Both the position numbers and the translations under genes were made by a program. From NCBI GenBank assembly GCA_018340375.1, contig JAFFJZ010000052.1:1516781-1580780 (forward strand): a stretch of DNA of 64,000 bases, written 5' to 3'. Shown one piece after another: positions 22,431 to 32,729 of the stretch; position 1 is the stretch's first letter, and every line of letters begins with the position of its first letter. Under the pieces are notes generated by a model, which ran no database searches, was not told the origin of the DNA, and saw only the letters and a list, made by a program, of their open reading frames with translations. Source of the DNA: Gonatopus flavifemur (lineage: Eukaryota; Arthropoda; Insecta; Hymenoptera; Dryinidae).

Positions 22431-23506
22431 CTAACGTGCATAGGGATTGAAATTTCTTTTTGACGAACTCATGATGCCCCCACTCCCTCGTCCTCTGCTT
22501 TCTTGTTCAGTTGTTGGTGTAATATAATGTATGTGATTATTGAAGAATTGGGGGGTAACTGGATGCTTCCGATTGTAGACAGGGGCTAGCCCCTGGGGCT
22601 AGGATACTGGGTTCCCATTGGCTGAATCATGGCCTCTGGGGCAAAGAGCTCTCACAATCGGGAGCATCCACTATTTCATCTACTGCTAACCGAGTTTCAC
22701 AGCAGCATATTACCTCATAGGACCTCTGTTATTGAAACGGCAGCTTTGAACGCAGACGAGAATCGGAATTCAAAAAGTGGTGGTTATGTTGAATGTATTA
22801 CTGCGCGCTGATAGTGCAAGTGTATGTAGTTGTATAGATCATGCGATCGATTCCGGTGCGAAAATTATCGGAGTCAGTCGGGTCAGTCGTTGCGAAGCGT
22901 TTGAACAGTTACATATAATCACGTGTGTGCTGAATCTTGCTCTTCTCTTCTTTGTTGCTACGCGCATGTGTATATCGCTCATTTCGCTTTCTAAATGCTC
23001 ATTGTAGTTGAAACCGCTGTAAGATCTCTTGATTTTTTTATGAATGCTTTCGTTTGCGAGTGTGCTAATTGTTGCTGAGACAAATATATGTGAAACGTGG
23101 AGCAACGATTTATCTTCCAGTTTGTTGATTTGAATTCGGCTGTCAGAGTAAGGAAAGTATCGAAGCTTTGTATAATTATTATAGCTACTCCCAATTTTGT
23201 TCCTATTCTAAAATTCTAATCATTTATATCTAAATCGATAAGGAATCATATCTCGACTCTAGTTCCGGCAAAATGAGATTTGAGAACGAGAATTAGTTAG
23301 TAATGAATTCGTTTTTGAAGGAATATCTATTCCAAAGTTCATCTCATTTCTTTTCCGCATTCGTTTCCATTCCGACTTCATCCGATCTGTTTTATTGAAG
23401 GATCAATTGCACAATACACTGAAGCCTTCAATATGTCAACATAAAATTCAGGTAGTGTTTTCAACTGTCGAAAAAATCTTTTTTTCACTCATCTATGGAG
23501 TTTGTG
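22431..23506. other. Non-coding
   Basis: No gene recognised. A small palindromic patch GGGGCTAGCCCCTGGGGCTA is at about 22582. Several short open stretches have no family resemblance. Confidence 0.45.
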
Positions 23507-23769
23507 TCACATCCTTTCAATTTCCCGCAATGGATGAGTCCCCAGTGTTGAAAAAGATTTGAGAGAACCCTGTGTTGGTTTCCGATGGGGAGACAGTTTT
23601 CTCTTCTTCGATGCACTCTCCACGCTTGAATCAGATAGCTCTGAGTCGTCGTACGGAACCCCATCGTCCGTTTGAACAGGCATGCCTCTCCCAGAAATCC
23701 TCAATATATCATTCAAATTCTCTTGTGGCTTGATGACTCTGATTTTTTTTGCCTTCTCCGGTTCTGACA
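23507..23769 (-). CDS. Possible terminal exon of an unknown nuclear protein
   Basis: An 86-codon open stretch on the minus strand is preceded by TCTTTTGTCAG, a plausible 3' splice acceptor, and runs into a TGA at 23507. The encoded piece has a Lys-rich start (EPEKAKKIRVIKP), an acidic Ser patch (DDSELSDSSVESASKK) and a basic KKRKLSPHRK that would serve as a nuclear localisation signal. This organisation, with normal-looking codon variety, resembles a disordered tail of a nuclear protein more than chance sequence. I do not recognise a family. It might equally be a retrotransposon gag or pseudogene piece, or a chance frame. Confidence 0.25.
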
Positions 23770-24626
23770 AAAGATTCTATTGTTCCTCAAACAACCCTGA
23801 ATTATCCGTTCTTGGCGTTGGAAATGTTTCAAAGCCGAGAACATCTTCCTGTAGAAAGGGGACATTACCTCATGTATGTACATCGAAGTTATGTTATCCG
23901 TAAATGGGAATAATTTTGTATTCAAAGAACTATGATGTAGCTTTTTCATTCCATGAATTGGATTTATTCTCAAATGTGACTATTATTGGTGAGTTTTTAA
24001 ATGAATTTTTTATTCAATAGCATGCCTCTATATCTTTCTGATACATCTGGAATCAAATATGATCACATAGGGTAGCAGCTCCTCTATTCGGACACCACCC
24101 AATAGTCGGACATGTCATTCGTTTGATGCTCGCATCAGATTGAGCTGAAAATATTTCATTTTTACAATGATTTTACATATTCGTTGAAGTTATCACCACA
24201 AGTCGAAACAGTTGAATCTAATCTAGCTATTGTCATGAAGCTGCGATTGATTTTATGATCTTCCGATACATCGAAACGTGTCAGGAAGTTGAGCTCAGTC
24301 AAACAGACCACCGCATGATTGGAATGGTGAGTATTGCAACAAATGGAATGGTTCATAACCATGTGAATACTTATCATGATCAGAACATCATAACATCCAT
24401 TCCCTCCCATACCAAATTGTCGTGCACACATTTTGAATTGAGAAAAGTCAGTTGTCAGACTTTGAAACATCAGTTCAGTCGACAACACCAAGAATTGGAC
24501 GGGTGTCCGAACTTTGATTACTTCGTATTTGATTTCTGTCCCCAACAGTCAGTTAATCATCATCTCAAGACACGGAATGTTCACTGGGCACATTATTATA
24601 TTCAACTTCTTATTCACCAATTGTAG
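23770..24626. other. Upstream region of the pogo-like fragment, no certain gene
   Basis: Overlapping open stretches on both strands (24255-24626 +, 24162-24545 -) show no family resemblance. At about 24091-24117 the words CTATTCGGACACCACC and AATAGTCGGACATGTC resemble CCGACTATTGGAG and CCGACTATCGGTGTCACC near 47205-47250, so both loci may carry the same kind of element end. Confidence 0.4.
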
Positions 24627-24837
24627 AATGATCATGACTAGAAAGAAAAACCTTGAGAAGAAAAAGCGTACATATCATCATTATAGTCGAAAGAACGTTC
24701 GAGAAGCTTTATTGAAAATTCGTCAACATAAGATGAGTATCAGGAAGGCAAGTCTTCGATGCAATGTGCCAAAAAGTACGCTGAGTGATATTTTACGTGG
24801 GCGTGCACCAGAAAACTCTCGTGGAATGGGTCTACCC
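24627..24837 (+). pseudogene. pogo-type transposase DNA-binding domain fragment (HTH psq)
   Basis: From ATG 24627 the frame gives a basic start (RKKNLEKKKRTYHHYS), then NVREALLKIRQHKMSIRKAS and LRCNVPKSTLSDILRGR. This is a classic pipsqueak-type helix-turn-helix, the first DNA-binding domain of pogo/Tigger/jerky-like transposases. After about 70 residues the sequence changes at about 24838 into DNA that matches the 3' part of the neighbouring R1-type LINE, so the CENP-B-type second domain and the DDE catalytic domain are absent here. Confidence 0.7.
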
Positions 24838-24990
24838 ACTAAAACCCCCTCTTCACAGGCATTGATTCCCCCCCGGAACTGTTTATCACATTACTTCGGG
24901 GGGGATGCCCTGGCCTACGGGCCGTTTTCACCTGGCCCTTCTGCCTCCAATGGGGCCTCTGTTGTTGTAAGGCCCTCTCCTTATCCTGGA
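24838..24990 (-). repeat. Second copy of the R1-type LINE 3' region
   Basis: CCCACTAAAACCCCCTCTTC, then CGGAACTGTTTATCACATTA and CTTCG here match CCCACTAAAACCCACCTCTT, then CGGAACCGTTCATCACATTA and CTTCG at 25338-25402. This is therefore a diverged extra copy of the 3' untranslated end of the LINE that lies to its right, or of a SINE sharing that tail. Confidence 0.6.
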
Positions 24991-25154
24991 CTCTGCTCGA
25001 GACCGTTCGTCTTTGTCATGAATACATACAAAGGACAGATGGAATACAACAAGAACGTCACAGAACACAAAGAAAAGGTGTAGTCAATAATAAAATAGGA
25101 TAAATACATAAATAAATCTGGTCAGCAAATAAAAACGTTGTAAAGATAAAATCG

Positions 25155-25222
25155 GTGTAATAATAATAATAATAATAATAATGATAATAATAATAATAAT
25201 AATAATAATGATAATAATATTT
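25155..25222. repeat. (TAA)n microsatellite at the LINE 3' side
   Basis: TAATAATAATAA repeats interrupted by ATGA, directly followed on the plus strand by T13, which is the poly(A) of the minus-strand LINE. A second (TAA)n array in the same orientation borders the other end of the LINE (27029-27095). Confidence 0.9.
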
Positions 25223-27028
25223 TTTTTTTTTTCATAGAGGGGGAAATGCTCTATGCACCGTCAGGGAGCTGATGTCATCGCTCCCCGGTGTGTGGGACTC
25301 CTGCTTCAGCTGAAGATGTTGAGCGCCTATTGCAGTTTACCCACTAAAACCCACCTCTTCCCTCCTCGGACCCAGCCCGGAACCGTTCATCACATTACTT
25401 CGAGCTCCGCCCTTTTCTTCCCTGTAGCCGAAAGACCGCCGCCAGTCACCCTGCCCTGTCCAGGTTCACCTTCTTGAGGCGGAGGATGGACTGTACAAAG
25501 GAGTCCACCGCCCGCCAACTGGAGTCATCTCGGAGCATCAGACCCACGATGTTCTCGGGAGTGATGTCTCCGAGCTCCGTTTGTAGCGCCATCCGATGTG
25601 CTTCCCACCGAGCACACTCGAAAAACGTGTGCTCGGCATGGTCCCTCTCGTTGGGACAATAGAGGCACTCGGGTGACGCTACTTTCCCCATTTAGTGCAG
25701 GTACTTCCTGAAGTATCCATGACCAGTAAGGAACTGGGTCAGGAAGTACCCCACCTCTCGCCCCCACCCCTATGCTCGCGCTCTGTCCACAGTCTGACCA
25801 GAGGGATGAGTCTTGCGGTCCATCTTCCCCTGGTCTCCCCGTCCCAGGAGGCCTGCCACGCGAGGAACGTGCGGGTACGTTCCTCGGCCGCCACTGCGCT
25901 TCTTTGCTCCCCAGCCCTGCTTCGCCGGAAGATGCTTCGTTGCCTAGCGAGAAGCGCAACGGGAACGACTCCGGACACAACAAACACCGCAGGACCGGAG
26001 ACCGTGCGATATGCAGACGCGACCCGAAGCGCTCCGAGTCTTTGGACTCGCTCCAGTCGCGCACTGCAGCTCTTCTTCTCCGTGGCATGCCCCCAGATCT
26101 CGGCACCATATAGGAGGACTGAGTTGACCGTGGACATCAGCAATCGTCTCCTGCTCGACTTGGGGCCACCGACGTTCGCCATAAGCCTGCTAAGAGCTGT
26201 GACCTTCTTAGCGGCTTTGTCGGCAGCCCCCCAGATGTGGTACCGGAAGCTAAGCCGCCGGTCCACTGTGAGGCCCAGGTACCGCGCCGCGGGCTTCGAC
26301 TCCACTGCTTCCTGTCCCACCCGCAGAGGTAGGACAGCAGGGATTCTCTTCTTTGTGAGAACCACGATCTCTGTCTTGCCGAGAGCCAGAGATAACCCAT
26401 GCCCCCTCATCCAAGCTTCGATGCGTCGCATCGCCTGGTTGAGTACCAGCTGGGCTTGCGCAACGTCGCGGGCCTCTATAAGTAGGCCAACGTCGTCCGC
26501 AAACCCAACCAGTAGGGAATCATCGGGCATCTCCGACCTCAGCAGACTGTCGTAAGCGACATTCCAAAGATCGAGGCCCAGAATGGACCCCTGCGCCGCT
26601 CCCGACGTGACCGCAGTTCTCTTCCAGCCCGCGGTAGTCTCGTGAACAAGAGCACGGCCCTGTAGATAGTGGTCCACCATCCTGAGGAGGTACGGAGGCA
26701 CACGGAACGTATGCTCCAATGCCCAGAGCATGTCACTCCAGCGTGCGGAATTGAACGCGTTCCTCACGTCCAACGTCACGAGGAAGACCACCCGTCTAGT
26801 GTGACGATTGTGATCCTCCACGCGCCGCACGGCCTCCACTACTTCCTGGACCGCATCAAGGGTCAAGCGACCCACACGGAACCCGTACTGCTTCGGCGAC
26901 AGGCCACCCGCCTCATTGATCGCCTGAAGCAGTCTCCCCTCGAGGAGCCTCTCTAACAGCTTTCCCGCTGTGTCTAACATGCACAGCGGCCGGTAAGAGG
27001 ACGGCATTCCTGGATCGCCTTTGCCCTC
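25223..27028 (-). pseudogene. R1-type non-LTR retrotransposon, reverse transcriptase and C-terminal finger
   Basis: Encodes the 3' two-thirds of an R1-like ORF2. The minus-strand frame from 27028 begins EGKGDPGMPSSYRPLCMLDT and then shows reverse transcriptase blocks KQYGFRVGRLTLDA, TLDVRNAFNSARW (first catalytic Asp), SGAAQGSILGLDLWN and FADDVGLLIEA (the catalytic pair), then ARYLGLTVDRR and the thumb. It runs open to about 25739. After a frameshift the CX2CX8HX4C finger CLYCPNERDHAEHTFFEC follows at about 25665-25610, stopping near 25446, then about 220 bp of 3' UTR and a poly(A). The endonuclease is missing (5' truncation at the microsatellite). The segment is much richer in G+C than everything around it, as expected of a young arrival from this clade. 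Confidence 0.85.
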
Positions 27029-27047
27029 AATAATAATAATAATGATG

Positions 27048-27095
<48 letters not shown>

Positions 27096-27100
27096 TAATT
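27029..27100. repeat. (TAA)n microsatellite at the LINE 5' side
   Basis: About 22 TAA/ATA triplets with two ATGATG interruptions. Because it has no stop in one frame, the minus-strand LINE frame appears to run on through it as a poly-Ile tract; that extension is an artefact. Confidence 0.9.
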
Positions 27101-27109
27101 AGTCAGGGA

Positions 27110-27248
27110 GGATGCCCGCACCGTACGAAAGCTCAAAAAGAACTCTTGAGAATTCATAATGGATTCTTCGAACCCCAACCGAGCCCGCACAGTACGAAAG
27201 CTCAAAAAGAACTCTGGAGAATTCATAATGAATTTTTCAAACCCCAAT
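27110..27248. repeat. Two-copy direct repeat, period 69 bp
   Basis: GTACGAAAGCTCAAAAAGAA begins at 27123 and again at 27192, with the following AGAATTCATAATG and CGAACCCCAA parts also shared. The period is a multiple of three, so a frame stays open on the minus strand; no protein is supported. Confidence 0.8.
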
Positions 27249-27549
27249 TGAACTCTTTAAGAACTATTCCTGAACCAGTGTGCTGTATTGGGTGAGTTTT
27301 TTTCCCCCTCGGGTTTTCCCTGTAGATAAAAGTCTAATAATAAGAGGAGGCAGGTAATAGATTCACAAAAGGTGAAGGAAGTTGGAAAGGGTAACGATGA
27401 ACAAAGGAGATCAACGGAATTCGATGACATGAGAATGAAATGGAAGAGAGGAAGCGGTCTCTCATGTACAATACGCAGGATTATAAACGTCTCACAGTGG
27501 GGCCAAATGCCAAAAAGCTGGAGAAAATTATGAGGGGCTCTCAAATTCG
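27249..27549. other. Non-coding spacer
   Basis: Nothing recognised. Its last 40 bases (from about 27510) begin to resemble the outer flank of the inverted array at 33216-33260. Confidence 0.4.
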
Positions 27550-28500
27550 CTTGCGACTTCGTACCTGGGAAGTTTATGGGGTCACTGATTACGAATCCGT
27601 TGTCAGAATTTCAAAATTCAAAATGGCGGATCCAATATGGCGGACGAAAATTGAAAGAAACCATCGGATTTTCTTCAAACTTGGTGATCAGGGGTTTTTG
27701 GGGTCGCTGATTACGAATCTGCTGTTTGAGTTCCAAAATTCAAAATGGCGAATCCAATATGGCGGACGAAAATTTCAAAAATCATCGGATTCTCCTCAAA
27801 TTGGGTACCCAACGGTTTTTGGGGTCGCTGATTACGGATCCGTTGTTCTCATTCCGAAATTCGGAATGGCGGATCCAATATGGTGGACGAAAATTGGAAG
27901 AAATCATCGGATTTTTTTCAAATTTGGTGATCAGGGGTTTTCGGGGTCGCTGATTACGAATCCGCTGTCTGAGTTCTCAAATCCAGAATGTCGAATCCAA
28001 TATGGCGGACGAAAATTGAAAAAATTATCGGATTCTTCTCAAATTGGGTACCCAGGGATTTTTGGGGTCGCTGATTACAAATCTGTTGTCTGCATTCCGG
28101 AATTCAAAATGGCGGATCCAATATGGTGGAATGAAATCGAGAAGATCATCGGATTTTCTTCAAACTCGGCATCCAGGAGTTTTTGGGGTCACCAATTACG
28201 AATCCGTCGTCAAAATTTTGAAATTCAGAATGGCGGATCCAATATGGTGGACAAAAATTAAGAAAATCATCGCATTTTCTTCAAACTCGGTACTCAGGGG
28301 TTTTTGTGGTCGCTGATTACGAATACACGGTCTGAAATTCAAAATTCAGAATAACGGACCCAATATAGCGGACGAAAATTGTAAAAATCGTCGGATTCCC
28401 TTCAAACTCGGTACCCAGGGGTTTTCGGGATCGCTGATCACGAATCCGTTGTCAGAATTCCGAAATTCAGGATGGCGGATGCCAAAAATCAAAACTCCAT
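27550..28500 (+). repeat. 121-bp tandem repeat array, about 8 copies
   Basis: The phrase GGGGTCGCTGATTACGAATC (with variants) starts at 27578, 27700, 27821, 27943, 28064, 28185, 28306 and about 28427, giving a period of 121-122 bp. Every unit also carries AAATGGCGGATCCAATATGG and a CATCGGATTnTTC part. The long open frame across it (27440-28261) exists because units lack stops in that frame, and is not evidence of a protein. The same repeat occurs in the opposite orientation at 32730-33240. The first unit at the outer end has a distinctive GAAGTTTATGGGGTC variant, matched by GAAGTTTGTGGGGTC at the outer end of the other array. Confidence 0.9.
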
Positions 28501-28759
28501 TCATAACCTAATATTAAACAAGAACTAAACGGCCCATTTTGTTGTTCCTATTATGATCATTATTATTATTATTTCCAACATTGAATCATTATTAATATAT
28601 TTATCGGATGATATTAACACACCAAATGTGTTGAATCGAAAGATATATACATTCACAATATATACAATAATATAAAAAACTGAAATCGTAATGGTTTTTA
28701 CTTTTGCCACACTTTTTTTACTCAGATCAGTCTTCTTCTTCACTCTCAGAGGAAGATAA
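28501..28759. other. Non-coding, AT-rich, between array and Transib-like gene
   Basis: TTATTATTATT-type low-complexity sequence at 28556-28572; no gene. Confidence 0.4.
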
Positions 28760-29295
28760 TAGGAAAGTTACGTTGTCTTCATCAAGTATATATCCGGAGT
28801 TTTGATCAGGCTTAACACGTCTCTAGGGAGAAACTTTAGTTTTTTCTTGGGCAACTGTCTTTTACTCGATAACATTGGATCAGAACTCAAAAGGAACCAT
28901 TTAAAAATGTCTTCATTCGTTTTTTCTCTACTGCATTTCCTGGAGTGATGCTCTCGGTACCTTTGGAAATGAATGTTGTTAAGATATTTGAATATAATTA
29001 TGTATTCATCGACACCGTTAAAGCTTTTGATCTCAACATGACAAGCAAAATCAAGGAAAAACAAAAAGCAGCTGCACTTTGGGGTCATCAGTATAAAGTT
29101 TTGGATAAATCCTCTAAGTTATAAGTTTACTTGATTCTCAAAATTGTTTTCTAGTCTATGAATTTATGTTTCCAGAGGATGAACAATGTGGCGTATTAAT
29201 AAAAAAAAGTATATGAATATTCATAATTCCCCGAATTCCTTACCAGAACAAAACAATCTTCGCGAACATATATTCTCGTGGTTACCATAAATATA

Positions 29296-30740
29296 CAGGG
29301 TGGGGCATTGAAAGTGTCGCGGGCGTTTTTTCCAAAAATGAAATGAGATACGAGAAAATTTTTCGGACAAAAATTGTAGGGTATCGAGGGGGACATCCGA
29401 TGGTGGCCTTGGCTTTGACCTCAAATCTCATCTTCAAGGGCATTCTGAGGTCAACTCTTGTTTTTTGAATAGCATCTCATATTTTTTACTGCAGATTTGC
29501 AGGATTCTAGGTCAAAAACCAAGAAACTTTTGTCTGAACCATTTTCCTGAAATCCGCAAAGATGGCGCTCTAATCGATATTGTTCCATACTGAATCTGAC
29601 ATTAGAATAACTCGAAAACGAAGGGTCTTGGAGGAGAATGTTTTGGACAAAAGTTGTCTGATTCCAAGGGGGACCACTTGAACTGAATCGGAGGTGATGG
29701 GGTATAACAGACAAAACACAACACATTTCAATCGTCTACATCACTTGGATAATTTTAATGCAGTAGATGCTCAAAATGATGGCCTTCGACTTCAATACAC
29801 ATTTCAAAACGTCTTACAAAAGATTGCTGAACTCGTGCTAAAATATCTTCATTGATGCTCGCGCATGCATTGATGATTCGTTGACGCATATCCTCAGGTG
29901 TAGTCGGTGCTTGTTGATAAACTGTATCTTTTATGTATCCCCATAAAAAAAAATCTGGAGAAGTAAGATCCGGAGAACGGGCAGGCCAATGAACTGGTCC
30001 ACGACGTCCTATCCATCGTCCAGGATAATCTCTGTCCAATATTTCTCGAGCTGTGACTGCATAATGGGATGGACAACCATCGTGTTGATACCACATATTC
30101 AATCGTTCCTGGATAGGTATGTCTTCAAGTAATGTTGGAAGTACTTGATCTAAGAAATGTCTGTACTTCTCTCCATTTAGCGTATCTGCAATGAAGTACG
30201 GTCCAATTACTCGAGATCGAAAAATACCACACCAAACATCCACAGCCCATTGTCTTTGATGCTCTACTTGACGTAACCATCTTGGATTGTCTGTGGCCCA
30301 GTAATGCATATTATGTCGATTCACTTGACCATGATTGGTGAACGTCGCCTCATCAGAAAATAATATGTTGATGAAGTTGTTATTGTGCATTTGCGCTAGA
30401 CCCCATCGACAAAACTGTACACGATTTTCGAAATCATCACCGTGAAGGTCTTGATGCAAACAAATGTGATACGGATGGAATTTGTGACGTTTCAGTATTC
30501 GAAGAACACTTCTTCGAGAAATTCCCGAATGGAGTTCAATTTCACGAGAGCTCACGTGTGGATTATTGGCTACTGCAGCTAGTACATTAACTTCCGCATT
30601 TTCTCCGCTGACAGTTCTCATTCGATGTCGTTTTTCCCTTGTAACACTTCCCGTTTCTGAGAATAATCTTGTAATGCGTTGAAAATACCTAATGGATGGC
30701 GTTGTTCTTTCAGGAAATCGTTCTGCATACAAGTCATATG
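29296..30740 (-). mobile_element. Tc1/mariner DD41D element, 5'-truncated, inside the Transib-like gene
   Basis: The 3' end reads CAGGGTGGGGCATTGAAAGT from 29296, next to a TA at 29294-29295, the usual start of such elements. At the other side the transposase frame begins abruptly at about 30732 with no terminal repeat; the expected first 30 or so residues are absent, so that end was lost. The Transib-like gene is found on both sides, which dates this insertion after that gene's arrival. Confidence 0.7.
29755..30732 (-). pseudogene. DD41D (IS630/Tc1/mariner) transposase, N-terminally truncated but otherwise open
   Basis: An uninterrupted frame of 325 codons. The N-terminal helix-turn-helix part is present (RYFQRITRLFSETGSV; SSREIELHSGISRRSVLRIL). 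The catalytic residues are visible: Asp in ILFSDEATFTNHGQ, Asp in YQHDGCPSHYAV, and Asp in ARSPDLTSPDFFLWG. There are 41 residues between the second and third, hence DD41D, a class known from insects. The C-terminus RRFEMCIEVEGHHFEHLL is complete. The missing start (the family normally has about 30 more residues before YAERFP) and missing 5' terminal repeat mean it is probably not functional as it stands. Confidence 0.85.
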
Positions 30741-31925
30741 CTTGTCCACCATAGGAAAAATCATCTCATGTTTCACTGAAACATGTTTTTCATCAGTTCT
30801 GAAAGAAGTAGCCCTCAGATTTTCTATTTCATTATCAACCCGTAGCTTCTCTGCAACCGAAACTTCAGTTGATTCTTTCACAAACTCTATTTCGATTGGC
30901 CTACAAAATCTGGTTGATGATGGCCTTGGATTCTGCCAAATTATTTTTGAACTGCAGTGTAGGCGGAGAGGCACAAGTGAAGTAATGAACACAGCGGAAT
31001 CACTAGCTTCCGAACTTTGGTATGCTTGTTTGTATGAGGAGTGGCCAGAGCTCCCATCAAACCCCCATTTGGAAATAATTACCAGGTTTTGTAACTCTTC
31101 ATCAGATAAAGTTGACAAAACCGAATTCTGTAGCTTTAAAATACGTGTAGCTGTGTGATCAATAAGTGCTTGTAGTTGCACAACAGCACAGGTTTCTGTT
31201 ATTTGAATAAATTCCTTGTCAGGGGAACACATGCGTTTGGCCAGTTGAATTTTTTTATAAGGTGGAAATTTCTGCGGATCAGCTTCACGCAATAAGCAGT
31301 ACTGATGTTTTGAGAGCTCGGCATCTACTAGGAGAGCTAGAGCATCTTCATCATTCAACATCTTTGGCTCATTTCGCTTGAAAGTTTGATAACCTTCCAT
31401 ATACATTTTGGCAAGCTCAGGATCAGAAGATGTAACATCCTTTACAATTTTTGCGGCTTCGATCTGTCCAGACGCTCTTAAACACATTTGTGTGGCCTAA
31501 GACAGCTCTGTGATAGGAGTATTTACTCTGATATTCTCCGTTTTCCTACGTTTCGTTCTTTCTGAACATTCGTTGAATTCAACAAGAGGTCTTCCCACTT
31601 GCGTGTGAACAGTTACAGAATGGGAATTCCTGAAAGTACAAAATACTACCTCTTGTTTTCACCATTCTCCATTATTTTCAAGGAATCGTTCTTCGGTCCT
31701 TTGAGAAGATTCACATCTCTTTTTAAATACACATTTAAAAGTAGATAAAAGGTTAGAGATCTCTGTAGTTTTGTTATCCGGACAACACGTTATCTCGATG
31801 ATTTTTCCTTGAAGGAAAGTGAACTTTTCATCCAACGTAGGTAGAGGACTGCTCCTTAAAATATTGTACATCTCTCTCCGAGTCATAGATATTGAATCAT
31901 CTCTGAAATCTACAAACGTTGTAAA

Positions 31926-32729
31926 ATTCGATAAAATTCGCTACAGAAACCCCATGTGTTTCTAAAAATTTTCCTGATTTTCTTGGGTTGGATTCAACCC
32001 TCTTAAGCTAATTTTTTTTGCAGTCAACTGTTCCAATTAAACTACTAAGAAAATATAGGTTGTTGAAACACTCACCTATGGCAGCGGAATCCATCTCATT
32101 TGGAATTGTATGTTAACATTGAATGATTTTAAAAAACGAAAAATATTCACCAAGCTCCAAACTTGCACGCGGAAAAAAGTTTACGGTAACGATTACTAGC
32201 AAGAGTAAGAATTCGGTGACAGCTATTGCACAATTGTGATAAGCACCATTTGAAATCAGACCGATTACAACCAACTATTTACGTTGCCATGGAAACGATA
32301 GGTTAACATAAGAACGATCACCAAATCGCGAGTCATGATTCAGTTCACGAAAAGAAAAGAGATATCAATACTTGAATAACATTTATAAACATTCAGGAAA
32401 ATGACGGTTACTTTAGGGAAAAAGAGCATCGCTGAAGAATGTTAGCAGTGAAGTTACAAAAAATTCGTAGTAATAATACTAAATTTTGGTAGTTCTATTG
32501 TCATTTCCCATAGTGAATTCATCAACTCATAGTAAATTCACTACGAATATTCTCCAGCAATACTGTTTTTCTCTCAATGGTCCATCATCTTCCTAAATAT
32601 CAATGATTTCTGGCTTTTGTGTACCCCAAGCCCGCGATGAGAAGAAAAACGAATGGTGATCAATCTCATACGGTTTTCCTCGTGCAGCAGATGTACACTG
32701 GAAATAAAACACATACTAACGTTGAGATA
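31926..32729. other. Non-coding between the Transib-like gene and the inverted array
   Basis: AT-rich, no gene recognised. GTAACGATTACTAG-like words are present. It may represent the 5' region of the Transib-like element. Confidence 0.4.

Larger units (their letters stand above)
28760..31925 (-). pseudogene. Transib/RAG1-like transposase, broken and interrupted
   Basis: Transib transposases are the DDE family from which vertebrate RAG1 arose. On the minus strand one frame runs from about 31920 to about 30740, broken only by TGA near 31660 and TAG near 31498. It contains MTRREMYNILRSSPLP, TFKCVFKKRCESSQRTEERF, RTKRRKTENIRVNTPITELS and ATQMCLRASGQIEAAKIVKD. These lead to the core segment ISKWGFDGSSGHSSYKQAY (the first catalytic Asp in GFDG, compare CDGMGD of RAG1) and IIWQNPRPSSTRFCRPI (compare the K-P-N/CKPL segment of RAG1). 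A DD41D transposon then follows. Beyond it, at about 28990-28780, the family C-terminus reappears: RYREHHSRKCSREKTNEDIF, then LLSSDPMLSSKRQLPKKK. The second Asp and the final Glu region are missing. It lies between two inverted 121-bp arrays. Confidence 0.7.

Noticed and set aside
27029..27247. N-terminal extension of the R1 reverse transcriptase frame with a poly-Ile tract
   Set aside because: The tract is the (TAA)n microsatellite read in an open frame, and the residues before it come from a 69-bp direct repeat. The true LINE sequence starts at about 27028.
27440..28261. Long open frame of 273 codons on the plus strand
   Set aside because: It runs through the 121-bp tandem array; units simply lack stops in that frame. 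Copies within it drift in frame and the inverted array shows stops.
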